64,000 nucleotides of DNA from an uncultured Rhodospirillaceae bacterium (GTDB lineage Bacteria > Pseudomonadota > Alphaproteobacteria > Rhodospirillales > Magnetospirillaceae): NCBI GenBank assembly GCA_937887565.1, contig CALABS010000013.1:62001-126000 (forward strand), given 5' to 3'. The position numbers and the translations under genes are program-made. Below are positions 25,254 to 34,516 of this stretch, piece by piece. The notes beneath the pieces are model-generated. The model did no database searches, was not told the DNA's origin, and was given only the letters and a program-made list of their open reading frames with translations. Numbering within the stretch: the first letter of the stretch is position 1; the number at the start of each line of letters is the position of its first letter.

Positions 25254-27589
25254 GCCTTTCTCCCGCGCGACAGCCGCAAAGCGTTGCCAATAACTACCAG
25301 CGACGAGGTCGACATTGCAATCGCGGCGATGAGGGGGGTCACGAAGCCGGCCACCGCCAGCGGCACGGTGACCATGTTGTAGCCCAGCGCTAGGCCGAAA
25401 TTCTGCTGCACCAGCCGGCGCGCCTTCAGGGCCACGGCCAAGGTCTCGGCGACCGGGCCCAGGCGGGTGCCCTGGAACACCACGTCGGCCGCCGTCTGGC
25501 TGACGTCCACCGCCGTCGACGGCGACATCGACACATGCGCCGCCGCCAGGGCGGGCGCGTCGTTGAGGCCGTCGCCGACCATCAGCACCCGCCGCCCCTG
25601 GGCCTTGAGCTCGTCGAGGCGGGCGACCTTGTCGGCGGGAACGCAGCCGGCCCGCCAGTCGTCGATGCCCAATTCGGCGGCGACCCGGCGGACGGTCGCC
25701 TCGCGATCGCCCGACAGCAGCACCACCCGCAACCCCCGCGCCTCGAGCGCGGCGACGACGGCACGGGCATCGGGCCTGAGGCCATCGGCGAAGGCGAAGC
25801 GCACCGGCGGGCGACCGGGGCGATCCAGCCACAGTTCGGGACCGGCGCCGTCATCCTCGGCGATGCCGATCCAGCGGCGGCTGCCCAGCCGGACGGCGCC
25901 GTCGGTCATGCCGCGGCCTGGTTCCTCGCGAACGCCGGCCGCCAGGGGCACCCCCGGCGCGGCGGCGGCCAGCGCCCGGGCCAGCGGGTGCCGCGAGGCC
26001 AGGGCCAGGCCGGCGGCCTGGCGAAGGTCGTCGTCGGTCCAGCCGCCGTCCCCAAGCAGTTCGGGCTTGCCGAGGGTCAGGGTGCCGGTCTTGTCGAACA
26101 CCACCGTGTCACAATCGGCGAATCGCTCCAGGGCCGTGGCCGACTTGATGAGGATGCCCTGGCGCAGCAGGCGGCCGCTGGCGATCACCTGCACCACCGG
26201 CACCGCCAGCGCCAGCGCGCAGGGGCAGGTGATGATCAGCACCGCGACGGCGTGGAGCAGCGCCACCTGCCACGGGATGCCGCCCACGACCACCCAGCCC
26301 AGGAATGTCGCCAGCGAGGCGGCATGGACCACCGGCGCGTACCATCGCGCCACCCGGTCGGCCAGGGCGACGTAGCGGGCGCGGCCCTGTTCGGCCACCT
26401 CCATCATGCGGACGATCTCGGCCAGCAAGGTGCGCTCGCCGACCGCCGACACGGCCAGACGCAGCGGCGCCGACAGGTTGACGGTGCCGGCGAAGACGCG
26501 GATGCCCGGGGCCACCGCCACCGGCACGCTCTCGCCGGTGATCAAGCCGGTGTCCACGTCGGAGATGCCGTCCACCACCTCGCCGTCGACGCCGATGCGC
26601 TCGCCGGCGGCCACGAAAACCGCCATGCCGGCCTCGACCCGGTTGGGCGGCAGCAGGCGCTGGGTGCCGTCGGCGTCGATGACGGTGACCGCCACCGCGT
26701 CCAGCGCCAGCAGGTGCTCGGCGGCCGAGCGCGCCCGGCCGCGGGCGCGGCTGTCCAGATAGCGGCCGATCAGCAGGAAGAACAGCAGGGTGATGGCGGA
26801 ATCGAAATAGGCGTGCTCGCCGTGGCGGATGGTCTCGGCCAGGCTCATCCCCGAGGCCAGCAGCACGCCCAGCGTGATGGGAACGTCCATGTTGGTGCGC
26901 CCGGCCCTGAGCGCGGTCAGCGCCGAGCGCAGGAAGGGGCGCACGCAATAGGCCACCGCCGGCAGCACGATCAGCGCCGACACCCAATGCATGAAATCGC
27001 GGGTGTGCACGCCCATGGACGAGAAGTGGCCGGCCCACACCGACACCGACAGCAGCATGACGTTGCCGGCGGCGAAACCGGCCACGGCCATGGCCCGCAG
27101 CAGCTCCTTCTCGTGCCGGTCGGTCTCGCGCCCCAGCTTGGCGGGATCGTAGGGCACCACCCGGTAGCCGACCGCCAGCACCGGCGCCAGCAGGGAGGCG
27201 GCGTCGTTGTCGCCGGCCGTCCAGCGCACCACCAGCCGGCGGGTGGTCATGTTCACCCGCGCCCAGGTGACGCCCTTCTGGCGGGCCAGCAGGCCCTCGA
27301 TCAGCCAGACACAGGCGGCACAGTGGATGCCCTCGACCATCAGGTGGAGCTCGGACTCGCCGGCCCCGGTGGTGGTGACGTGGGCGGAGAAGTCATGGAG
27401 GGCCGTCGCGTCCTCGTCGGGACGCAGGGCGCGGATGTTGGGGTCGAGACAGCGGCGGCGGTAATAGCCGTCCATGCCCAGCCCGTTGACCAGGGCATAG
27501 GCGCCCTCGCATCCACGGCAGCAGAAATCACCCGCCTGACCGGCGGGAACGGGCAGGCCGCAATGGAGGCAGGCCCGCTCGCCGGTCAC
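25250..27589 (-). CDS. ccoI: Copper-translocating P-type ATPase for cbb3 oxidase assembly
   Basis: 779-residue P1B-type ATPase (FixI/CcoI). N-terminal Cys-rich part CLHCG...CCRGCEGAY, then a heavy-metal domain with GIHCAACVWLIEG. The CPC motif in ITCPCALALAVP, the phosphorylation site DKTGTLT and the hinge GDGLNDAPAL are intact, with eight predicted membrane helices. It delivers copper for CuB of CcoN. I set the start at GTG 27587-27589 because it overlaps the ccoH TGA as GTGA; the frame is open to 27658 but that part overlaps ccoH. Confidence 0.94.
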   Translation of the reverse strand: MTGERACLHCGLPVPAGQAGDFCCRGCEGAYALVNGLGMDGYYRRRCLDPNIRALRPDEDATALHDFSAHVTTTGAGESELHLMVEGIHCAACVWLIEGLLARQKGVTWARVNMTTRRLVVRWTAGDNDAASLLAPVLAVGYRVVPYDPAKLGRETDRHEKELLRAMAVAGFAAGNVMLLSVSVWAGHFSSMGVHTRDFMHWVSALIVLPAVAYCVRPFLRSALTALRAGRTNMDVPITLGVLLASGMSLAETIRHGEHAYFDSAITLLFFLLIGRYLDSRARGRARSAAEHLLALDAVAVTVIDADGTQRLLPPNRVEAGMAVFVAAGERIGVDGEVVDGISDVDTGLITGESVPVAVAPGIRVFAGTVNLSAPLRLAVSAVGERTLLAEIVRMMEVAEQGRARYVALADRVARWYAPVVHAASLATFLGWVVVGGIPWQVALLHAVAVLIITCPCALALAVPVVQVIASGRLLRQGILIKSATALERFADCDTVVFDKTGTLTLGKPELLGDGGWTDDDLRQAAGLALASRHPLARALAAAAPGVPLAAGVREEPGRGMTDGAVRLGSRRWIGIAEDDGAGPELWLDRPGRPPVRFAFADGLRPDARAVVAALEARGLRVVLLSGDREATVRRVAAELGIDDWRAGCVPADKVARLDELKAQGRRVLMVGDGLNDAPALAAAHVSMSPSTAVDVSQTAADVVFQGTRLGPVAETLAVALKARRLVQQNFGLALGYNMVTVPLAVAGFVTPLIAAIAMSTSSLVVIGNALRLSRGRKA

Positions 27590-28074
27590 GGAATGACGAA
27601 GCGCTTTGCGTGCTGGTAGGACGCCTTCTTGCCGACGGCGGCGATGTCCATGTCCCACACGCCGTTGAGCGGCAGGTCGAGGATGGCGCCGTAGACGCCA
27701 TCGCCCTTGGCCGGCAGCGCCACGTCATGGTCATGGCCCCTGGCGGTCGGACGGACCAGATGGGCGCGGATGTCGAGATCGTTGACCGGCCGGCCGTCGC
27801 GATCGTGGTAGCGCAGGGTGACCGCCGCCCTCGGCCCCTCGCCGGCGACCGGCTCGACGGTGGTTTCCACCGTCCAGCCGAGCTCGGTCTGGGCCTTGGC
27901 CAGGGCAAGGTTCTGGTTGTAGGCCAGCCCCTTCTCGTAGGCGCCCTCGGTCTCCAGCCCGGTGAAGGTGGAGGTGGCGAACCACGCCAGGGTGCCGTTG
28001 ACCCCGATGATCACCACGAACGCCGCCACGAAGATGTAGGGATACCACCAACCCGGCTGTCTGGCCTGTGCCAT
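27586..28074 (-). CDS. ccoH: FixH/CcoH family cbb3 assembly protein
   Basis: 162-residue protein with one N-terminal transmembrane helix (YPYIFVAAFVVIIGVNGTLAWFA) and a periplasmic FixH domain. The domain has the typical ETEGAYEKGLAYNQNLA and a later LPLNGVWDMDI. It acts in cbb3 oxidase assembly, probably beside CcoI. It lies 15 nt downstream of ccoG and overlaps ccoI by 4 nt. Confidence 0.92.
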   Translation of the reverse strand: MAQARQPGWWYPYIFVAAFVVIIGVNGTLAWFATSTFTGLETEGAYEKGLAYNQNLALAKAQTELGWTVETTVEPVAGEGPRAAVTLRYHDRDGRPVNDLDIRAHLVRPTARGHDHDVALPAKGDGVYGAILDLPLNGVWDMDIAAVGKKASYQHAKRFVIP

Positions 28075-28089
28075 GGTCCTCTGTGCCTC

Positions 28090-29547
28090 TTACCTGTCCG
28101 GTCCCGCGAACACGGTGTTGCTCTGGATCTGGTGGCCTTCGCTCTTTTCCGTCAGCACGAAGGTCATCGGCGTCGCCTTGCCGTCGGTGCTGGCGGCCGG
28201 AGCCGAGACGTAGACCCGGAAAGTGCCGACCTCGTCGCCCTTGACGTCCAGCTCGACCTGGGGTCCCTCGCCGGCATCGTCGCCGACCACCTCGAGGGTG
28301 GCGCCGTCGAGACCGGTCACCGCCAGGGTGAACTCGCGGTCCTTGCGGACCATGTTCAGCACCTTGTAGGTGTAGCCGTTGCGGATCGACCCGTCGGACA
28401 ACTGGACGAACAGCGGCGAACGCTCGTGCAGCACGTTGATCTCGATGTCCTTGCGGGTGCCCAGGGAGAAACTGATGGCGGCGCCGATCACCGCGACGAC
28501 GGCTGCATAGACCACCGTGCGGGCGCGCACCAGCTTTAATTTGGCCTTCTCGCCCTTCGCGCGGGCTTCGAGATTGAACGTCGAGTCGTAGCTGATCAGG
28601 CCGCGCGGCAAGCCGTAGCGGTCCATGATCGAGTCGCAGGCGTCGATGCACAGCCCGCAGCCGATGCAGTCCAACTGGGTGCCCTTGCGGATGTCGATGC
28701 CGGTGGGGCAGACCTGGACGCAGAGATTGCAGTCGACGCAATGGCCGCGGCCCTCGAAGCTCTGGTCCTTGCGGGCGGCGCCGCGGGGCTCGCCGCGCCA
28801 AGCCTCGTAGGAGATGATCAGCGAGTGCTCGTCGAACATCGCCGCCTGGAAGCGCGAATAGGGGCACATGTAGATGCACACCTGCTCGCGGCCCCAGCCG
28901 GCCAGCAGGAAGCAGAAGCCGCCCACCACGGCGACGGTGCCGTAGACGGCCGAGCTGGCGTTGAGGGTGAAGAAGTCGCGCAGCATCTCGAAGGCGTCAC
29001 CGAAATACAGGGTGAAGCCGATGCCGCACGACGCCGCGATGACCAGCCAGATGGCCCACACCGTCACCTTCTTGGCGAGCTTGGCGCCGGTCCAGGGCTG
29101 GCGCTGCAAGGCCAGGCGCTTCGGACGGTCGCCGATGATCAGACGCTCGACGGCGACGAACAGATCGGTATAGACGGTCTGCCAGCAAGCGAAGCCGCAC
29201 CAGATGCGGCCGGCCAGGGCGCTGATGAGGAACAGCATGATCGCCGACAGCGCCAGGATGCCGGTGAGATAGTAGACCTCCTGCGGCCAGATCTCGATGT
29301 TGAAGAAATAGGCGCGACGCCCCGCCATGTCGACCAGGATGGCCTGGTCAGGCGCCCCGGCGCCGCGATCCCAGCGCAGAAGCGGCCCCAGATGGTAGAC
29401 GCCCAGCAACAGGATCATCGCCCACCACTTGAAGTTCCGGAATCGGCCCTTCACCGCGCGCGGCTGGACGATCTTGGTTTCGGCGTAGAGTGCCGGCTCG
29501 GCATTCTTCTTGACCGGCTCCGGAGCGGCGTTGTTCGCGATGTCCAT
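28090..29547 (-). CDS. ccoG: cbb3 oxidase accessory protein with ferredoxin clusters
   Basis: 485-residue membrane protein of the CcoG/FixG family. There are about five transmembrane helices, with WCGFACWQTVYTDLF between helices and MCPYSRFQAAMFDE. Two [4Fe-4S] motifs follow, CVDCNLCVQVCPTG and CIGCGLCIDACD, then a C-terminal Ig-like periplasmic domain. It is thought to reduce Cu(II) for the CuB center. It is the first gene of ccoGHIS, separated from ccoP by 223 nt containing the ccoNOQP terminator. Confidence 0.95.
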   Translation of the reverse strand: MDIANNAAPEPVKKNAEPALYAETKIVQPRAVKGRFRNFKWWAMILLLGVYHLGPLLRWDRGAGAPDQAILVDMAGRRAYFFNIEIWPQEVYYLTGILALSAIMLFLISALAGRIWCGFACWQTVYTDLFVAVERLIIGDRPKRLALQRQPWTGAKLAKKVTVWAIWLVIAASCGIGFTLYFGDAFEMLRDFFTLNASSAVYGTVAVVGGFCFLLAGWGREQVCIYMCPYSRFQAAMFDEHSLIISYEAWRGEPRGAARKDQSFEGRGHCVDCNLCVQVCPTGIDIRKGTQLDCIGCGLCIDACDSIMDRYGLPRGLISYDSTFNLEARAKGEKAKLKLVRARTVVYAAVVAVIGAAISFSLGTRKDIEINVLHERSPLFVQLSDGSIRNGYTYKVLNMVRKDREFTLAVTGLDGATLEVVGDDAGEGPQVELDVKGDEVGTFRVYVSAPAASTDGKATPMTFVLTEKSEGHQIQSNTVFAGPDR

Positions 29548-29727
29548 GGCGGTTTTTCACTCGTCTAGTTCGAGGGTGCGGCGACTCTATCGACGGGGGG
29601 GTACGCCAGACCCGTCAAATAAGCATGGCGGGAATGCACCGGAATGCCAGCTCCCCGCCTTGGACAGTAATGGAAATCGACACGCGGTCAAAAGGCAAAA
29701 ACCAACGGATGGCATGCGCGAAGAAGC

Positions 29728-29757
29728 AAGGGGGCGCGCCTCGCGGCGCGCCCCCTC
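29728..29757 (-). terminator. Terminator of the ccoNOQP operon
   Basis: Perfect 11-bp stem: GGGGGCGCGCC (29730-29740) and GGCGCGCCCCC (29745-29755), loop TCGC. On the minus strand it is followed by TTGCTTCTT. It lies 14 nt beyond the ccoP stop codon and separates ccoNOQP from ccoGHIS. Confidence 0.85.
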
Positions 29758-29770
29758 GTCTCGAACCGGC

Positions 29771-30649
29771 TTACTTGCCGCCGCCCAGCGAATGGACGTA
29801 GACCGCCAGCATCTTGATGGTGGCCGCGTCGAGACGGCCGGCCCAGGTCGGCATGGAGCCGTGCTTGGGCGCGGTCACCTGCGCCAGGACCACGTCCTTG
29901 TTGGACTGCTTGGCGTTGGCCTTCCACAGCCACAGGTTATTGTTGAGCGCCGGGGCGCCCAGCGCCGCGGTGCCCGAGCCGTCCTCGGCGTGGCAGGCGG
30001 AGCACCGCTCGACGAAGATCGCCTCGCCCGGCGAGCCGGCGGCCGGAGCCTTGGCGGCGAGCGAGACCACGTAGTCGGCCAGTTGGTCGAGCTGGGCCTT
30101 GTCCAGCGGATCGCCGGTGCCGAAGACCGGCATCTCGCTCTGACGCGAGTCCGGGTCCTCGTTGCGGACGCCGTGGCTGATGGTCTGCTGGATGTCGGCC
30201 AGGGTGCCGCCCCAGATCCATTCGTCGTCGGCCAGGGTCGGATAGGCCCCGGCGACGCCGACGCCGCCCGCCGCGTGACAGGCCGAGCAGTTCTCGCCGA
30301 AGGCGATCTTGCCGCCGGTCAGGGCGAAGTTCAGCAGGTCCTTGTTCTTCGACACCTCCTCGAGCGGAGTCGCCGCCAGCATGGCGGTGAACTTCGCCCG
30401 CGACGCCTGTTGGGCCTTCAGGTCGTCGCCCAGATTCGCCCGCGAGGAATAGTTGAGCATGCCGCGCGAGTAGTCGCTGATCGTCGGCCAGGTGGGCATG
30501 ACGACCCAATAGCCGATCGACCAGATCACCGTCGCCCAGAACACCCAAACCCACCATTTCGGCAGCGGAGTGTTCAACTCCTTGATGCCGTCCCACTCGT
30601 GCCCCGTGGTCATCTGACCGGACACCGAGTCCTTTTCGATGGAAGCCAT
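29771..30649 (-). CDS. ccoP: cbb3-type cytochrome c oxidase diheme subunit
   Basis: 292-residue diheme cytochrome c. One N-terminal transmembrane helix (WWVWVFWATVIWSIGYWVV). Two CxxCH heme motifs, ENCSACHAAG and ERCSACHAEDG, each have a downstream methionine ligand context (SEMPVFG and HGSMPTWAG). Electrons pass from soluble cytochrome c via CcoP and CcoO to CcoN. The start MASIEKDSVSG (ATG at 30647-30649) begins 1 nt after the ccoQ stop. Confidence 0.96.
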   Translation of the reverse strand: MASIEKDSVSGQMTTGHEWDGIKELNTPLPKWWVWVFWATVIWSIGYWVVMPTWPTISDYSRGMLNYSSRANLGDDLKAQQASRAKFTAMLAATPLEEVSKNKDLLNFALTGGKIAFGENCSACHAAGGVGVAGAYPTLADDEWIWGGTLADIQQTISHGVRNEDPDSRQSEMPVFGTGDPLDKAQLDQLADYVVSLAAKAPAAGSPGEAIFVERCSACHAEDGSGTAALGAPALNNNLWLWKANAKQSNKDVVLAQVTAPKHGSMPTWAGRLDAATIKMLAVYVHSLGGGK

Positions 30650-30650
30650 C

Positions 30651-30812
30651 TTAGCGCTCCTTGTCTTCATCCCTCAGCGGGATGTCCCCGTACGATTCCA
30701 GCCGGGTCTTGTTGCCGGGCCGGAAGGCGTAGAAGACGATCCCGAGGAAAAGAACCATCAACCACAATCCCCACAGGGACCGGAGAAACTCGACGATTGA
30801 TTCGAGCGTCAT
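30651..30812 (-). CDS. ccoQ: cbb3-type cytochrome oxidase subunit CcoQ
   Basis: 53-residue protein, read directly from the sequence: MTLESIVEFLRSLWGLWLMV and so on to GDIPLRDEDKER. It has one transmembrane helix (LWGLWLMVLFLGIVFYAF) followed by FRPGNK, the usual CcoQ signature. CcoQ stabilises the complex. It lies between ccoO and ccoP in the expected order, 9 nt after ccoO. Confidence 0.93.
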   Translation of the reverse strand: MTLESIVEFLRSLWGLWLMVLFLGIVFYAFRPGNKTRLESYGDIPLRDEDKER

Positions 30813-30821
30813 CCGTTTCCC

Positions 30822-31550
30822 TTACCTGCGGATCGACTCGGGCTTGACGGTGGTGAAGTCCACCATGGTGCCGAGCACCTGGAGGTACGCCACCAGCGCG
30901 TCCATCTCCGAGACGACCTTGGGGTTGCCGTCGAAGTCGCCCATCTTGGCCTTCGGGTAGCGGGCGGCCACGGCGGCGTCAGCCGAATCCGAGCTCGCCT
31001 GCTCCACCAGATCCGCCTTGGCGTTCTTGATCTGGTCGGCGGTATAGGGCACGCCCACCACGGCCAGGGTCTGCAGGTTCGCCTGGATGGTGGAGGTGTC
31101 CAGCGGCCGCAACAGATGGCGATAGCCGGGCATGATGGACTCGGGGACCACGTCACGCGGGTTGATGAGGTGCCGGGTGTGCCAGTCGTCGGTGTACTTG
31201 CCGCCGACGCGGGCCAGGTCCGGACCGGTACGCTTCGACCCCCACTGGAAGGGATGGTCGTACTTGGACTCGGCCGCCAGGCTGTAGTGGCCATAGCGCT
31301 CGACCTCGTCCTTGAACGGACGGACCATCTGGCTGTGGCAGTTGTAGCAGCCTTCGCGGACATAGATGTCACGGCCGGCCTGTTCGAGCGGGCTGTAGGG
31401 GCGGACGCCCTCGACCTTCTCGATGGTCGACTCGATGGTGAAGAGGGGAACGACCTCGACCAAGCCGCCGACGATCACCGTGAGGAGAATGCCGACCGCC
31501 AGGAAGAAGACGTTGGTTTCGAGCTTAGCGTGATGCTTGAAGATAGACAT
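30822..31550 (-). CDS. ccoO: cbb3-type cytochrome c oxidase monoheme subunit
   Basis: 242-residue membrane-anchored cytochrome c. An N-terminal helix (FLAVGILLTVIVGGLVEVVPLF) is followed by the single heme site EGCYNCHSQMVRPF. WGSKRTGPDLARVGGKY and the Met-ligand region VPESIMPGY fit the family. The length is standard. It is 14 nt downstream of ccoN. Confidence 0.96.
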   Translation of the reverse strand: MSIFKHHAKLETNVFFLAVGILLTVIVGGLVEVVPLFTIESTIEKVEGVRPYSPLEQAGRDIYVREGCYNCHSQMVRPFKDEVERYGHYSLAAESKYDHPFQWGSKRTGPDLARVGGKYTDDWHTRHLINPRDVVPESIMPGYRHLLRPLDTSTIQANLQTLAVVGVPYTADQIKNAKADLVEQASSDSADAAVAARYPKAKMGDFDGNPKVVSEMDALVAYLQVLGTMVDFTTVKPESIRR

Positions 31551-31564
31551 CTGTCCGGTCCTCC

Positions 31565-33016
31565 TCAGCGGGCGCCGCTGGCGGCGGGGGCCAGCGATTC
31601 CTCGGCCACGTCACCCTTGATGGTCTTCACGAAGTTGTAGACCATCACCAGCGCGCCCAGCACGAACAGCAGGCCGCCCAGAGCACGGATGACGTAGTAG
31701 GGATGCATGGCCTCGACGGTCTCGATGAACGAGTACTGCAGGAAGCCCATGCTGTCGTAGGCGCGCCACATCAGGCCCTGCATGATGCCCGAGATCCACA
31801 TGGCGGTGATGTAGAGCACCACGCCGATGGTGGCGACCCAGAAGTGCGTGCCCACCAGCTTCAGCGAGTAGACTTCCTTGCGGCCCCACAGCTTGGGAAC
31901 CAGGTAGTACAGCGAGCCGAAGGTGACGAAGGCGACCCAGCCCAGGGCACCCGAGTGCACGTGGCCGACGGTCCAGTCGGTGTAGTGCGACAGCGAGTTC
32001 ACCGCCTTGATCGACATCATCGGACCCTCGAAGGTCGACATGCCGTAGAAGGCCACCGAGGTCACCAGGAACCGCATCACCGGGTCGGTGCGCAGCTTGT
32101 CCCAGGCCCCCGACAGGGTCATCAGGCCGTTGATCATGCCGCCCCAGGACGGCATCCACAGCATGATCGAGAAGGTCATGCCCAGGGTCTGCGCCCAGTC
32201 CGGCAGGGCGGTGTAGTGCAGGTGGTGCGGACCGGCCCAGATGTAGAGGAAGATCAGCGCCCAGAAGTGCACGATCGACAGCCGGTACGAATAGACCGGA
32301 CGCTCGGCCCGCTTGGGCACGAAGTAGTACATCATGGCCAGGAAGCCGGCGGTCAGGAAGAAGCCCACCGCGTTGTGGCCGTACCACCACTGGGTCATGG
32401 CGTTCTGCACGCCGCCGAAGACGTTGTACGACTTCATCAGCGAACCGCCGAACAGGGCGGCCGGAACGGCGAGGTTGTTGCCCAGGTGCAGCATCGCCAC
32501 GGTCAGGATCATGGAGAAGAAGAACCAGTTGGCCACGTAGATGTGGGGTTCCTTGCGCTTCATGATCGTGCCGGCGAACGCGATCAGGTACGCCACCCAG
32601 ATCACGGTCAGCCACAGGTCGATCCACCACTCCGGCTCGGCGTATTCCTGGCCCGAGGTGAAGCCCAGGACATAGGTCAGCGCGGCGACGACGATCAGCG
32701 CCTGGAAGTTCCAGAAGATGAAGTTGCCGAGGCCCCGGCCGCCGAACAGCTCGGCGCGGGAGGTGCGCTGCACCACGTAAAGGGAGGTGGAGAAAAGAAT
32801 GTTGCCGCCGAAGGCGAAGATCACGGCGGAGGTGTGGACCGGCCGCAGGCGGCCGAACGAGGTCCACTCAAGATCAAGGTTAAGGGCCGGGAAGGCCAGC
32901 TGCCAGGCGATGAAATCGCCAGCCAGGAAGCCCACAACCCCCCAGAAAATCGCCGCGAGGACGAACTTCTTCACCACGTCTTCACAATAGCGCGTGGCGT
33001 CGGTGTTGCTGCTCAT
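31565..33016 (-). CDS. ccoN: cbb3-type cytochrome c oxidase catalytic subunit I
   Basis: 483-residue heme-copper oxidase subunit with 12 predicted helices. It has low-spin heme and CuB histidines in RPVHTSAVIF, WYGHNAVGF, GPHHLHYTALPDWAQ and WTVGHVHSGALGW. The family is the high-affinity terminal oxidase used at low oxygen. The start is MSSNTDATRYCED (ATG at 33014-33016); the open frame runs upstream to 33166 through the promoter. An FNR box sits at 33166-33179, about 150 nt upstream. Confidence 0.97.
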   Translation of the reverse strand: MSSNTDATRYCEDVVKKFVLAAIFWGVVGFLAGDFIAWQLAFPALNLDLEWTSFGRLRPVHTSAVIFAFGGNILFSTSLYVVQRTSRAELFGGRGLGNFIFWNFQALIVVAALTYVLGFTSGQEYAEPEWWIDLWLTVIWVAYLIAFAGTIMKRKEPHIYVANWFFFSMILTVAMLHLGNNLAVPAALFGGSLMKSYNVFGGVQNAMTQWWYGHNAVGFFLTAGFLAMMYYFVPKRAERPVYSYRLSIVHFWALIFLYIWAGPHHLHYTALPDWAQTLGMTFSIMLWMPSWGGMINGLMTLSGAWDKLRTDPVMRFLVTSVAFYGMSTFEGPMMSIKAVNSLSHYTDWTVGHVHSGALGWVAFVTFGSLYYLVPKLWGRKEVYSLKLVGTHFWVATIGVVLYITAMWISGIMQGLMWRAYDSMGFLQYSFIETVEAMHPYYVIRALGGLLFVLGALVMVYNFVKTIKGDVAEESLAPAASGAR

Positions 33017-33165
33017 GCCGAACTCCTGTTTCGACCGGGATAGGGTCAGCCTCGGAGCGCCCGACCGGAGTCCATGGCAAATAGCATGCCCCCGTAAACC
33101 GACAGCCGGCCGGGAGGTCTCTGCTCCAAGATGGCGCACTATGACGGCTGGGTCGGCGGCGGCCA

Positions 33166-33179
33166 TTGATCCAGATCAA
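33166..33179. promoter_or_regulatory. FNR/FixK box upstream of ccoN
   Basis: TTGATCCAGATCAA is a perfect match to the FNR/FixK consensus TTGAT-N4-ATCAA. It is in the 288-nt gap between the divergent ccoN (minus) and RlmI-like gene (plus), 150 nt from the ccoN ATG and 126 nt from the other start. An FnrL gene lies 8 kb downstream of ccoN in the same cluster, so oxygen control of ccoNOQP is the likely role. Confidence 0.9.
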
Positions 33180-33304
33180 AAATTGCAAAATTTACTGGTT
33201 TCCCGGATGTTTGCCGGCCCTTTCTCGCAAACCGTCTCCCCTTTCGGGCGGGGCCGCCGTCCGCCGATTGCCGGGCCGGCCCCCATCCTTTAGAGTTTCC
33301 GCCC

Positions 33305-34513
33305 ATGATCGACACCATCCCTGGCCCCGATTCCGCCGCCCGTCCCGTCATCCGTCTGCAGAAGGGCCGCTCGCGCCGGTTCCGCGCCGGCCATCCGTGG
33401 GTGTTCTCCAACGAGATCGAGATGACCGCCGAGGCCAAGGCCCTGCCGCCCGGCGGGCTGGTCACCCTGATGGACGCCGGCGGCGAGCGGCTGGGGGTGG
33501 CCAGCTTCAACCCCCATTCGCTGATCGCCGCGCGGGTGCTGGACCGCGACGCCGCGGCGGTGGTCGATGCCGGCTTCGTCGCCGGCCGCCTGCGCCGCGC
33601 CCTGGCCTTGCGCGAGACCCTGTTCGACACCCCCCATTACCGCCTGGTTCATTCCGAGGCCGACGGCTTGCCGGGGTTGATCGTCGACCGCTACGGCGAC
33701 GTCGCTTCGGTGCAGGCCAACACCGCCGGCATGGAGGCGCTGACCCCGCTGGTGGTCGATGCGCTGGCCGAGGTGCTGGCGGTGCGCGCGGTGGCGCTCA
33801 AGAACGACAGCCCGGTGCGCAGGCTGGAGGGCCTGGAGACCTATGACCGGATCGCGCTCGGCGCCATCGACGGGCCGGTGGAGCTGGTCGAGAACGGCAG
33901 CCGCTTCGTCGCCGACCTGACCGGCGGCCAGAAGACCGGCTGGTTCTACGACCAGCGCGACAACCGCGCCTTCATGGCCCGCCTCGCCGCTGGCCGCCGC
34001 ATGCTCGACGTCTACACCTATGCCGGCGGCTTCGCGGTGCAGGCGGCCATGGCCGGCGCCGCCGAGGTGGTGGCGGTGGACCGCTCCGACCATTCCCTGG
34101 CGCTGGCCGACCACGCCGCCCGCCTCAACGGCGTCACGGTGCGCACCGTCCGCGCCGAGGCCTTCGCCGAGATGGCGCGGCTGGACGCCGCCGGCGAACG
34201 CTTCGGGGTGGTGGTGGCCGACCCGCCGGCCTTCGTGAAGTCGCGCAAGGACCTGGAGGCCGGTGCCAAGGGCTACCGCAAGATGACGCGGCTGGCGGCG
34301 CCGCTGGTCGAGCCGGGCGGCTTCCTGTTCTGCGCCTCGTGCTCGCATCACATGCCGGCCGACCGCTTCGCCGAGGAGATCGCCCACGGCCTGTCGCTGG
34401 CCGGCCGCTCGGGCCGGGTGCTGCGCGCCGCCGGCGCCGCCTCCGACCATCCGGTCCATCCCTGGCTGCCGGAAAGCGCCTATCTCAAGGGACTGGCCCT
34501 GCAGCTGGACTGA
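33305..34513 (+). CDS. Class I rRNA cytosine methyltransferase, RlmI-like
   Basis: 402-residue SAM-dependent methyltransferase of the RlmI (23S rRNA m5C1962) type. An N-terminal PUA domain has RRFRAGHPWVFSNEIE. The Rossmann fold follows, with LDVYTYAGGFAVQAAMAGA (motif I), the catalytic-type VVADPPAFVKSRKDLE and the Cys-containing LFCASCSHHM. Its length and domain order match RlmI/YccW. The specific rRNA target is inferred. It is followed 3 nt later by truA, so the two RNA-modification genes form a unit. Confidence 0.88.
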   Translation: MIDTIPGPDSAARPVIRLQKGRSRRFRAGHPWVFSNEIEMTAEAKALPPGGLVTLMDAGGERLGVASFNPHSLIAARVLDRDAAAVVDAGFVAGRLRRALALRETLFDTPHYRLVHSEADGLPGLIVDRYGDVASVQANTAGMEALTPLVVDALAEVLAVRAVALKNDSPVRRLEGLETYDRIALGAIDGPVELVENGSRFVADLTGGQKTGWFYDQRDNRAFMARLAAGRRMLDVYTYAGGFAVQAAMAGAAEVVAVDRSDHSLALADHAARLNGVTVRTVRAEAFAEMARLDAAGERFGVVVADPPAFVKSRKDLEAGAKGYRKMTRLAAPLVEPGGFLFCASCSHHMPADRFAEEIAHGLSLAGRSGRVLRAAGAASDHPVHPWLPESAYLKGLALQLD

Positions 34514-34516
34514 GCC

